Part shown: piece by piece, positions 49,030-56,164 of the stretch
Layout of the letters: each line of letters starts with the position of its first letter
Numbering within the stretch: the stretch's first letter is position 1
Assembly: GCA_024695665.1 (NCBI GenBank)
Contig: JAILHT010000030.1
Span: 1 to 56,164, forward strand
Length of the DNA stretch: 56,164 nt
Reading direction: 5' to 3'
From: Lachnospiraceae bacterium
GTDB lineage: Bacteria; Bacillota; Clostridia; Lachnospirales; Lachnospiraceae
Program-made: the position numbers and the translations under genes
The notes under the pieces: generated by a model
Seen by the model: only the letters and a program-made list of their open reading frames with translations
Database searches by the model: none
Told to the model about the DNA's origin: nothing

Positions 49030-50223
49030 ATGGCAAACGATGAAAAGCTTCTAGAGACTATACCTTACGGTAATCTCGGACTTATTGCCCTTGACAGCTG
49101 CAAAGAAATCGGCGACAGAGTTGATCAATATCTCGTCAACTGGAGAAAAAACCGCAAGCACGACAATGAAAACAGCATGGCATTCAAGCATTATGTAAAA
49201 GACAGTTACAAGCTTGATGTTTCAATCCCGCGTTTCGGAAGCGGTGAAGCTAAATGTGTAATCGCTGAGACAGTAAGAGGAAACGATATCTTTATTATCG
49301 TTGATGTGACAAACTACAGTCTCACATACAAACTCTGCGGTATGGAAAACCATATGTCACCGGACGATCACTATTCCGATCTCAAGCGTGTAATCGCCGC
49401 TATAGAGGGAAAAGCAAGAAGAATCACAGTCATCATGCCGTTCCTTTACGAAGGACGCCAGCACAGACGTACAGCCAGAGAGTCACTTGATTGCGCTATC
49501 GCACTTCAGGAACTTATCTCAATGGGTGTAGATAATATTATCACATTCGACGCACACGATCCTCGTGTACAGAACGCTATACCGCTCAACGGTTTTGAGA
49601 CCGTTCAGCCGGCTTATCAGTTCATTAAAGGAATCCTCAAAGAGGAGAAAGATCTTATCATAGATAACGACCATATGATGGTTATAAGCCCTGACGAAGG
49701 CGGAACAAACAGAGCTGTTTACCTTGCTTCCGTTCTCGGTCTCAATGTCGGAATGTTCTACAAGAGACGTGACTACAGCAAGGTTGTTGACGGTTCAAAC
49801 CCAATCATCGCTCACGAGTTCCTCGGAGATTCACTCGACGGAAAAGATGTTCTTATCGTTGATGATATGATCTCTTCAGGCGGAAGTATGATAGATGTTG
49901 CCACAGAACTCAAGAGAAGAAATGCCGGAAGAATCTTCGTAGTTGCTACCTTCGGTCTCTTCACAAACGGTATGGCAAAATTCGATAAGGCTGTTGCCGA
50001 CGGTATCATTTACAAGGTCGTTACAACAAACCTTACATATCAGTCACCTGAGCTTTTGAGCAAGGATTATTACATCAGCTGTGATATGAGCAAATACATC
50101 GCTTACATAATCGATACCTTAAACCATGATGTATCAATCAGTGAGCTTCTCAATCCATATGAGAGAATTCACAGACTTGTCAACAAGTACAAGGCTGAGC
50201 AGGCTGAGAGAACAGGTAAATAG
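49030..50223 (+). CDS. prs: Long, divergent ribose-phosphate pyrophosphokinase
   Basis: Makes PRPP from ribose-5-phosphate and ATP. Length 397 aa against about 315 in typical Prs. The PRPP loop VLIVDDMISSGGSM, the ATP-side EGRQHRRTARESLD (usual form YARQDRK), FDAHDP (usual DLHAAQ) and SPDEGG are recognisable but altered. The extra length is at the N-terminus and after the catalytic loop. GGAGG precedes ATG; a hairpin terminator follows the gene. PRPP is the co-substrate of the hpt product, but that gene is far away. Confidence 0.88.
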   Translation: MANDEKLLETIPYGNLGLIALDSCKEIGDRVDQYLVNWRKNRKHDNENSMAFKHYVKDSYKLDVSIPRFGSGEAKCVIAETVRGNDIFIIVDVTNYSLTYKLCGMENHMSPDDHYSDLKRVIAAIEGKARRITVIMPFLYEGRQHRRTARESLDCAIALQELISMGVDNIITFDAHDPRVQNAIPLNGFETVQPAYQFIKGILKEEKDLIIDNDHMMVISPDEGGTNRAVYLASVLGLNVGMFYKRRDYSKVVDGSNPIIAHEFLGDSLDGKDVLIVDDMISSGGSMIDVATELKRRNAGRIFVVATFGLFTNGMAKFDKAVADGIIYKVVTTNLTYQSPELLSKDYYISCDMSKYIAYIIDTLNHDVSISELLNPYERIHRLVNKYKAEQAERTGK

Positions 50224-50275
50224 TTCAAAATAATTTTGAGTACTCACCGTGCTCTAAAGATAATAACTAAAACAA

Positions 50276-50316
50276 AAAGTTGTCATTTGATATTTCAAAT
50301 GACAACTTTCTCTTTT
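50276..50316. terminator. Bidirectional terminator between prs and FakA-C-type gene
   Basis: AAAGTTGTCATTTGA (50276-50290) pairs with TCAAATGACAACTTT (50295-50309) over 15 bp around TATT. U-runs follow on both strands (TCTCTTTT and TTTTTGTTTT). It closes two convergent genes. Confidence 0.92.
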
Positions 50317-50337
50317 ACAAGTCATTTATGACACGTA

Positions 50338-50631
50338 TTAACCGTGAAGTCCGTCTGACTGGCGAATCATATCCTCAACTACAATATCATATATCTCACC
50401 TATTGAGTTGCAATACTCAAGAACCTTCCAAGGCTCGTTTGTATGAAAATGAATCTTTACGAGATCCTCATCTCCTGCAGCTATAAGGCTGTTCCCCTCA
50501 ATATGCTCGGTGATGTAATCGGCAATCTCATCCTCATCCAAGTCTTCATCTCTTCTGTCGATAAGAAGCTGTGTATCGTAACGATAAGCGAACTGATCGT
50601 CTTCAGCATCTATACTTACAAAATCAGGCAT
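50338..50631 (-). CDS. Stand-alone C-terminal domain of FakA/YloV (DAK-phosphatase-like)
   Basis: 97-aa protein matching only the C-terminal part of the fatty acid kinase FakA: AYRYDTQLLIDRRD, IADYITEHIEGNSLIAAGDEDLVKIHFHTNEPWKVLEYC, and the ending EDMIRQ. The catalytic DhaL kinase part is absent. AAAGGAGGAAAAA before the ATG shows it is a real gene, not a remnant. The likely role is a free interaction domain for DegV/FakB-like fatty acid carriers or another kinase; this is inference. Confidence 0.75.
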   Translation of the reverse strand: MPDFVSIDAEDDQFAYRYDTQLLIDRRDEDLDEDEIADYITEHIEGNSLIAAGDEDLVKIHFHTNEPWKVLEYCNSIGEIYDIVVEDMIRQSDGLHG

Positions 50632-50658
50632 AGTTTTTCCTCCTTTTAATCTTTTTAG

Positions 50659-50691
50659 AAAAAACGACTATGTACGATACGCACATAGTCG
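50659..50691 (-). terminator. Terminator of HPr-like/DUF6465 operon
   Basis: Minus-strand CGACTATGT and ACATAGTCG pair over 9 bp and are followed by TTTTTTC. It lies 22 bp after the DUF6465 stop. Confidence 0.85.
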
Positions 50692-50713
50692 CTCTTGTTG
50701 AAACTCTTTATCA

Positions 50714-51142
50714 TTAAAATAAATCTACACGACCTGCATTCTTGTCATTAATAACATAGTATGCAGCTCTCTCTTCAGGTTTAAGATATATACGAACTGA
50801 CTTAATGTTGGAAGCGCGATGTCCTTCTGATACAAACTGCTCTTTAACCTTGTTTGTTATATCAGCAATTGTTGCCTCACCGTCTTCATACTGAAGAAAT
50901 ACCTGCTCTGCCGGCTCAGCCTTTGCAACAGCCTTCTTAGCAGTCTTAACGACCTTCTTTGCAGCCTTAGTAGTGGTTGCCTTTTTCTCTGCTACAGCCT
51001 TCTTTACTGTAGCGGCCTTCTCCTCAGCCTTCTTCTCTGTCTCGGAAACCTTTGTCTCAGCCTTTGCAACTACCTTTGCAGCTTCAGCCTTCAAAGTCTC
51101 CTTCTTTGCAGGTGTAACCTTTGTTGCATCATTGTTAACCAT
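50714..51142 (-). CDS. DUF6465 protein with histone-H1-like Lys/Ala-rich N-terminus
   Basis: 142-aa basic protein. Residues 10-80 are Lys/Ala/Thr/Glu repeats (KKAVAEKKATTTKAAKKVV), similar to eukaryotic H1 and bacterial Hc1 tails. The C-terminal 60 residues form a compact domain (EQVFLQYEDGEATIADITNKV, YYVINDKNAGRVDLF) seen in Lachnospiraceae DUF6465 proteins. GGAGGG precedes ATG. It sits 32 bp downstream of the HPr-like gene and shares its terminator. DNA binding by the tail is likely from composition only. Confidence 0.8.
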   Translation of the reverse strand: MVNNDATKVTPAKKETLKAEAAKVVAKAETKVSETEKKAEEKAATVKKAVAEKKATTTKAAKKVVKTAKKAVAKAEPAEQVFLQYEDGEATIADITNKVKEQFVSEGHRASNIKSVRIYLKPEERAAYYVINDKNAGRVDLF

Positions 51143-51174
51143 AACTTCTACCCTCCAATTAAATTAGGACGTGC

Positions 51175-51426
51175 TTATTTGCACTGTAAAAAAGTTTCTA
51201 TTGCACTAAGTGCAGCTTCCTCATCATTTCCTTCAGTGACAATCTTTACGGTCATCCCCTGGCTTGGATTAAATGCCATGATTCCCATTATGCTTTTAGC
51301 ATTAATCTTTCTGTTATCACTCTCCAAAATGATGTTGCTGTCAAATTGACATGCGACCTGAACCAATTCAGCGATTGGATTGTCGTGCTTCTTTGTAACA
51401 TTTTCTACAACAACTTCTCTTTCCAT
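51175..51426 (-). CDS. HPr-family protein lacking the active-site Arg
   Basis: 83-aa protein with the HPr fold pattern. The Ser46-type regulatory segment NAKSIMGIMAF is intact. The active site reads KHDNPIAEL: the phospho-accepting His (His14) and Pro (17) remain, but the Arg at position 17 of normal HPr is Asn, and Ala is Asp. Phosphotransfer by the PTS is therefore doubtful, while the Ser site could still take part in HPr(Ser-P)/CcpA-like control, as Crh does. Shares an operon with DUF6465. Confidence 0.85.
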   Translation of the reverse strand: MEREVVVENVTKKHDNPIAELVQVACQFDSNIILESDNRKINAKSIMGIMAFNPSQGMTVKIVTEGNDEEAALSAIETFLQCK

Positions 51427-51469
51427 GTATCTAATCCTCTTCTTTATACATCTATAACATACACTCGGA

Positions 51470-51498
51470 AATATATATCATACCAGGTTTTTTTTCAA
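51470..51498 (-). promoter_or_regulatory. Promoter of HPr-like/DUF6465 operon
   Basis: Minus-strand TTGAAA (51493-51498), 17-bp spacer, TATATT (51470-51475). It is 44 bp from the HPr-like start. Confidence 0.5.
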
Positions 51499-51578
51499 TA
51501 CTTTACTCAAAAATTGTTTATTTCTCACATAATGTTCACAAATCTTAGATATATTTTGAGCATTTTACCTCTAGACAA

Positions 51579-54095
51579 TTATCGCAAATAGCTTAAGAAA
51601 ACATTTCCTGCTTCCTCAAACATTTCACCTGCGTCACCTTTTCCCATTTTGTAGGTTTCCGCAGTATCCGGGTTGTAGAGATATACATTGTAATTGTCAT
51701 ATCCCACTATCAGAACAGCATTTGTGGCATCTGACATACCCATGACAGGATTGCCCATAAATACATAGTAGAGGACCTCATCCATAGTACATCCCGAGAG
51801 TTCAAGCACCGAAGCATCGTTTAGCGCTGTGCTCAAAACTTCTCCGGCGGTTCTTCCTTGATTCATAAGCTCTGTTACACCTACCGTTACACCTTCTGTG
51901 GAGAGCATTGCACTTATACATTTTGCAATTGAGTTTCCGCTCTCCTCCTGATTGCTCGACTCTACAGCTATAGTGCTCTTTTCGGAAGCCTTGCTTCTCT
52001 TCCATACGTAAGCCATATCATCATCTATGACCGTTCCCATCTCCTCGTCGGCTTTTATTATTGCCGTGGTGAGATTCGTGGACACAAGGACAACATCACC
52101 TCTCGCATATACATAAAAACGATTATCGTATTTGATCGTATCTATATTTACATTTCTGCTCTCAGTAAGGACAATCTCCTTAGGCGTCAGAAGTTTTATT
52201 GAAGAAGTATCAAGATCCGTTCCCATAGAGATTCTCACTGTAGTCTCATATATGTCGGAAGCACCGGTCTCGACCGATACGATCTGAGTCGAATCGCCTT
52301 CTTTGTTCATTATCGAATCTCCGTCCGTCTCAACGAAGGTTGTTCCGTCATATATCACCCTGGTGAGATAAATTGTATAATTTGCGATTTCTATATCGGT
52401 AATATAATATCCGTCGGTACCATACTCTTTTAGAATCTCCTCGTTCTCTGAGTCAAAGATTTTTATCTTGTACATCGGGAGTGTCACATTTCCCGCCACA
52501 TCCGTCCTGACATCGGTACTTCTCACCAATCCGTATATAAGGTCATTGTTCATATATCCCAACGGCATAAGATTTGTTCCTGTACCCTCAGTGAGTTCCT
52601 TCTGCTCCTCGAGTTCAAAATTCATATAATATATTGTCTCGGAACCCGTTTCACTGTCGCTCCATGATATAAACTGCTGCGAATCTGAAACCACATAATT
52701 TCCTTCCTTGAGTCCCTCCACCAAAACCGTAGTCTCCAAAGTTTCAAGGGAGATTCTGTAAAGAGTTTCGTTCATTATGAAAAAAACAATTCCGCTGTTG
52801 TTTACATACATAAGCCTTCCAAGATCCTCCTTAAGAATCTGATAGGATTCGGTGGAAGGTACAAAGAGCTCTTCCTCAACAGTGTTTGAGATTCTGTCAT
52901 AGTGATAGACGCAGAGTCCAACCTCGCCCTCATGCGTGCCCGAGTTCATATATCCGTATACGAAAAAATTCGCGCTTCCGGTCTCATCTATATTTATGAT
53001 TTTTATATCATGTTCATTGTGGTTTTCTCTCTCATCGAAGCCCTCATACCCGTTAAAGCTGAAAACCATTGCCATCTGATTCGAGTTCGTGCTGTACGAC
53101 CAGAGTTCTCCCTCCTGCACAAAGCATACGGTGTCACCCTTCTCATTTGCCATATACTCGACATCCTCATCCCTGATTCCAAGATCTATATAATCCTCTG
53201 TGACGGAGTTGTCATTCAACCTGAATATCTCCCCCATCGTTCTGTCATAACTCAAAAGATATATTCTTTCAGAAGAGTACCTTACCCTGAAGACTTCCTC
53301 GACGTTGTAATACTCGTTCTGAGTGCCCTCACCGGTTGCCATAACGACATAGTCGAATTCAATCACGTTGTAGGAGTCGTTTATCTCCTTAACTGAGATC
53401 ACCGGATCGTCTATAACCTCACACTCGAAATCTGCCCAGCCAACCTGTGCCAATGAAGAATTTATCGTGACGTGACTTAACGTGGAATTGTCCGCGGAGG
53501 AATCCGGCTCCATATACATAGACAAATCGGAAAGTTTGCTGTCATCAAATGTGCTGTCGTGAAAATCTTTCACGAAACTTATGCACTCATTCAGATAATT
53601 GTCCTCAAGTTCAATCAGTCGAACATAATATCTTATGTCATCAGAGCCGTTGCTCAATGTGAATACAAGAGCATATTCCGTCCCGTCGGACAGAAGATTC
53701 TCAACCTTAAGCTCTGCGGTGAGAAGCCCCTCGCTTCCAACCTTTGTCTCAATGTCTCCTCTGGCCATAAGAGTCTCCAAATCCAGAGTTCTTATCTCGT
53801 AGGAAACCGTCTTAATGCCCCAGTCATTTGCATATATTTTTAAAGGTATAACACGGCTTTCCGGCACTGCTATAACTTCATCTCTCATATAGCATCCGTC
53901 CATCTCCGTCGCATATCCGTGGAGTTCGTTCACCTCCACATTATCGTCCGTGTACATAGTTATAAGCGGCAGAGTCGCATCAGCCATCTCTGCCGTCAGA
54001 TCTTCATTTGTATTATTTGTAAGTCTGCCGAACACTATAAGTCCGATCAAAAAAGTAAAGGCTAAAACTACGGCCTTTATAATCCCTTTTTTCAT
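51579..54095 (-). CDS. Large membrane-anchored protein with C39-like, apparently inactive C-terminus
   Basis: 838-aa protein with one N-terminal helix (AVVLAFTFLIGLIVFG) and a long external part. Residues 30-180 are a beta domain. Residues 250-650 carry many short Tyr/Trp-rich strands (YLLSYDRTMGEIFRL, DTVCFVQEGELWSYS, LMPLGYMNNDLIYGLV) that look like a beta-propeller. The last 130 residues resemble a C39-type cysteine peptidase: Cys in AKCISAML and VLIVGYDNYNVYLYNPDT. The catalytic His position reads Asn/Ala (DATNAVLIVGYD), so it is likely inactive. ATG at 54095 follows AGGAT; a TTG at 54128 is less likely. Function unknown, surface location inferred. Confidence 0.75.
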   Translation of the reverse strand: MKKGIIKAVVLAFTFLIGLIVFGRLTNNTNEDLTAEMADATLPLITMYTDDNVEVNELHGYATEMDGCYMRDEVIAVPESRVIPLKIYANDWGIKTVSYEIRTLDLETLMARGDIETKVGSEGLLTAELKVENLLSDGTEYALVFTLSNGSDDIRYYVRLIELEDNYLNECISFVKDFHDSTFDDSKLSDLSMYMEPDSSADNSTLSHVTINSSLAQVGWADFECEVIDDPVISVKEINDSYNVIEFDYVVMATGEGTQNEYYNVEEVFRVRYSSERIYLLSYDRTMGEIFRLNDNSVTEDYIDLGIRDEDVEYMANEKGDTVCFVQEGELWSYSTNSNQMAMVFSFNGYEGFDERENHNEHDIKIINIDETGSANFFVYGYMNSGTHEGEVGLCVYHYDRISNTVEEELFVPSTESYQILKEDLGRLMYVNNSGIVFFIMNETLYRISLETLETTVLVEGLKEGNYVVSDSQQFISWSDSETGSETIYYMNFELEEQKELTEGTGTNLMPLGYMNNDLIYGLVRSTDVRTDVAGNVTLPMYKIKIFDSENEEILKEYGTDGYYITDIEIANYTIYLTRVIYDGTTFVETDGDSIMNKEGDSTQIVSVETGASDIYETTVRISMGTDLDTSSIKLLTPKEIVLTESRNVNIDTIKYDNRFYVYARGDVVLVSTNLTTAIIKADEEMGTVIDDDMAYVWKRSKASEKSTIAVESSNQEESGNSIAKCISAMLSTEGVTVGVTELMNQGRTAGEVLSTALNDASVLELSGCTMDEVLYYVFMGNPVMGMSDATNAVLIVGYDNYNVYLYNPDTAETYKMGKGDAGEMFEEAGNVFLSYLR

Positions 54096-54312
54096 ATATC
54101 CTGCTATCCTTTTTTCGTATCTGTTCAAGTCTCGTTATGCGTATCAAAAGATAAGTTTTTGTACCAATCGGAGATTATATATCACCCAAAGTGAATTTCA
54201 TCGCCTATTATAACCCAAATCGCTTGAAATAGTAATAAGTGTATGCTATTAAAATTAAGACCGTTTCGATTACCGAAAATAACGGCAAAACTATATTGAT
54301 GAGGTGAATATT

Positions 54313-55989
54313 TTGAAAAAAAAATGGTGGCACAACAAAACCGCATATCAGATTTATCCCAAAAGTTTTTTGGATACCGATGGGGACGGTATCGGGGATT
54401 TGAAAGGTGTGATCAAAAAGCTGGATTATCTTAAGAATCTTGGCATAGATATCATCTGGCTTTCTCCTATATACTGCTCTCCTCTGGCAGACCAGGGCTA
54501 TGACATATCAGATTATTACAATATCGATCCGAGATTCGGAACGATGGAAGACATGGACACGCTGCTCGCCGAGGCGAAAAAAAGAGACATGCATATTCTC
54601 ATGGACCTTGTTGTAAACCATTGCTCAGATGAGCACGAATGGTTTAAAAAAGCATGTGAGGATCCCGACGGTCCTTACGGAAAATTCTTCTATATTGAAG
54701 ATTATAAGGATGGCGACAAACTTCCTTGCAACTGGCGAAGCTACTTCGGCGGACCTGTCTGGGAAAAACTTCCGGGGCATGACGACAAAATCTATTTTCA
54801 TGCATTTCACAAAAAGCAGCCGGATTTGAACTGGGAGAATCCGCTTCTACGAAAAGAAGTATACAAGATGATAAACTGGTGGCTCGACAAAGGTCTCGAC
54901 GGATTCAGAATAGACGCTATCATCAACATAAAAAAACTCTTGCCGTTTAGGGATTTTCCTGCTGACAGAGAAGACGGACTCTCATCCATAATAAATATGA
55001 TAGAAAACGCTGAAGGAGTAGGCTTCTTCTTGAATGAGATGGCCGAAGAGACCTTCAGAAAACACAATGCATTTACCGTCGGTGAAGTATTCAATGCAAA
55101 GGAGGAAGAACTTCCTCTTTTCATCGGAGACAACGGATATTTCTCATCCATGTTCGACTTTGAGGAAGCTATTATAAACGCCAGCCAAAAGGGTGGTTTC
55201 AACGCAAAAGATGTAACCGCCGAACAATATAAAGAGGCAATTTTCCGCTCTCATTCGCGCATGGAAAACATAGGTTTTCTCTCAAACATTATTGAAAACC
55301 ATGACGAGCCCAGGGGAGTAAGTCATTTTATCCCCGAAAAAGATCTCACGGAAACTGCAAAAAAGATGCTTGCAGGTATCTACTATTTTATGCCCGGACT
55401 CCCTTTCATATATCAGGGACAGGAAATCGGAATGGAGAATGTCCGCTTTGACAGCATAGATGAATATGACGATATCGCAACGATAGACGAGTACAAGGTT
55501 GCTCTCTCCGCGGGACTTAGCGAAAAAGAAGCCTTGGATGCCATATCAAAAATCTCAAGGGACAATGCGAGAACACCTTACCAGTGGGATGACACAAAAA
55601 ACGCCGGCTTTACAACAGGAAAGCCATGGCTTTCAGTAAACAAAAACTACTGCAAGATCAATCTCGCCTCCCAGATAACAGATCCCAATTCAGTATTCTC
55701 TTTCTACAAAAAGATGATATCTGTGAGAGACAACTCAAGCTACAGCGACACCCTTGTGTACGGAAAATTCACTCCGTATATGAAAGAAGTGAAAAATCTT
55801 CTTGCCTACACAAGAGAAGGTGATAAGAAACTGTTGATAATAGCGAACTTCGGAAACGAAAAACAAACAATTACCCTTCCCAAAAAAGTGGCCTCCGTAA
55901 TCATATCAAACACGGGAAGAGATGCGATAACAGATACAAATATCGAATTGTTGGGATATGAATTTCTCCTATGTGAATTGTATATGTAA
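54313..55989 (+). CDS. GH13 alpha-glucosidase, oligo-1,6-glucosidase/maltase type
   Basis: Cytoplasmic enzyme of 558 aa that releases glucose from short alpha-glucans. All four GH13 regions are intact: DLVVNH, GFRIDAI (nucleophile), VGEVFN (acid/base) and ENHDEPR. QPDLNWENP and the C-terminal beta domain match subfamily 31. An Ala follows the nucleophile where oligo-1,6-glucosidases have Val, which favours alpha-1,4 activity; this is a weak clue. The start is TTG at 54313, with GAGGTGA 6 bases upstream; GTG at 54304 overlaps the site. No transporter is next to it. No terminator is seen downstream. Confidence 0.92.
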   Translation: MKKKWWHNKTAYQIYPKSFLDTDGDGIGDLKGVIKKLDYLKNLGIDIIWLSPIYCSPLADQGYDISDYYNIDPRFGTMEDMDTLLAEAKKRDMHILMDLVVNHCSDEHEWFKKACEDPDGPYGKFFYIEDYKDGDKLPCNWRSYFGGPVWEKLPGHDDKIYFHAFHKKQPDLNWENPLLRKEVYKMINWWLDKGLDGFRIDAIINIKKLLPFRDFPADREDGLSSIINMIENAEGVGFFLNEMAEETFRKHNAFTVGEVFNAKEEELPLFIGDNGYFSSMFDFEEAIINASQKGGFNAKDVTAEQYKEAIFRSHSRMENIGFLSNIIENHDEPRGVSHFIPEKDLTETAKKMLAGIYYFMPGLPFIYQGQEIGMENVRFDSIDEYDDIATIDEYKVALSAGLSEKEALDAISKISRDNARTPYQWDDTKNAGFTTGKPWLSVNKNYCKINLASQITDPNSVFSFYKKMISVRDNSSYSDTLVYGKFTPYMKEVKNLLAYTREGDKKLLIIANFGNEKQTITLPKKVASVIISNTGRDAITDTNIELLGYEFLLCELYM

Positions 55990-56017
55990 TTCCAAAAAAT
56001 GTAGATAAAACAAACCA

Positions 56018-56046
56018 TTGTAACGGCAATAGTCTTGATTTATAAT
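56018..56046 (+). promoter_or_regulatory. Promoter of the secreted-protein gene at the right edge
   Basis: TTGTAA (56018-56023), 17-bp spacer, perfect TATAAT (56041-56046). AAAGGAGAGA follows before ATG at 56082. Confidence 0.75.
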
Positions 56047-56081
56047 ATGCTTGTGTTTTGTAAACAAAAGGAGAGACAAGT

Positions 56082-56164
56082 ATGAAAAATTTTATCAAGA
56101 AATTTGCCGTTTTGGCAATGGCCGCTGCTATAACACTTACAGCAGCACCAATTAATGCTTTGGC
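56082..56164 (+). CDS. Secreted protein, N-terminal signal peptide only
   Basis: The first 27 codons give MKNFIKKFAVLAMAAAITLT and then APINAL: a basic head, hydrophobic core and an ALA-type cleavage site near residue 28. AAAGGAGAG precedes ATG and a consensus promoter lies 35 bp upstream. The mature protein is outside the window, so its function cannot be told. Confidence 0.75.
   Translation, partial: MKNFIKKFAVLAMAAAITLTAAPINAL

Noticed and set aside
1-56164. CRISPR array, prophage, toxin-antitoxin pair or restriction system
   Set aside because: No regular spaced repeats, phage genes, or paired small toxin/antitoxin genes were seen on either strand.

Overview
This window reads as a chromosomal segment of a low-to-mid GC Gram-positive anaerobe of class Clostridia, most likely family Lachnospiraceae. 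The evidence is the gene content and order: rqcP-divIC-tilS-hpt-ftsH, pth-mfd-prsA, murC followed by dnaD and dnaI-like genes, DUF6465 and Veg proteins, an S-box in front of metK, and lipoproteins with Glu/Thr/Ser-rich tails. Genus cannot be fixed by eye. No phage, insertion sequence, CRISPR array or rRNA was seen. Most of the window is core chromosome with several accessory regulatory or surface genes between the housekeeping blocks.

Layout. 1-4493 (minus): an oligopeptide-type ABC importer (binding lipoprotein, partial terminator, two permeases, start of an ATPase), divergent from an AraC-family regulator at 4875-5600. 5575-10792 (minus): an operon of a 7TM hybrid histidine kinase, a receiver-only regulator, luxS and mtnN, which recycle S-adenosylhomocysteine. 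11049-14134 (plus): a three-gene FAD oxidoreductase module (glpA-like, pyridine nucleotide-disulfide-like, DUF1667) behind a leader hairpin. 14187-18402: veg, plsC, and an hpf-ddl-murF run. 18562-21228: an SDR reductase, a secreted four-repeat Ig-like protein with complementary 5' and 3' flanks, maf and tRNA-Tyr. 21267-28237 (minus): hup, then rqcP-divIC-tilS-hpt-ftsH and a GH13 enzyme. This block lacks the sporulation genes (yabP, yabQ, spoIIE) that sit inside it in Bacillus. 28364-37114 (minus): metK under a SAM-I riboswitch, then a sensor kinase and regulator, an RluA-type pseudouridine synthase, proS, cca and a PEGA lipoprotein. 37440-45051 (minus): spoVG, pth, mfd, a PrsA-like lipoprotein, a shikimate-kinase-like protein and murA. 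45199-50223 (plus): murC, a cluster of perfect DnaA boxes, a dnaD-like and a dnaI-like gene, and a long divergent PRPP synthetase. 50338-54095 (minus): a stand-alone FakA C-terminal domain, a histone-H1-like DUF6465 protein, an HPr-like protein lacking the usual Arg, and a large membrane-anchored protein with an apparently inactive C39-like end. 54313-56164 (plus): a GH13 alpha-glucosidase and the start of a secreted protein.

How the genes fit together. Three themes recur. Methyl-cycle metabolism (metK, luxS, mtnN) is controlled by a riboswitch at one end and sits beside two-component genes at both ends. Cell-wall synthesis (murA, murC, murF, ddl) is scattered in short operons. Replication start control appears as a DnaA-box cluster directly in front of the helicase-loading genes. 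The most unusual signals are the 16-nt complementary elements flanking the Ig-like gene, one of which overlaps the anti-Shine-Dalgarno stretch of its leader, and the two pairs of abutting DnaA boxes between murC and dnaD.
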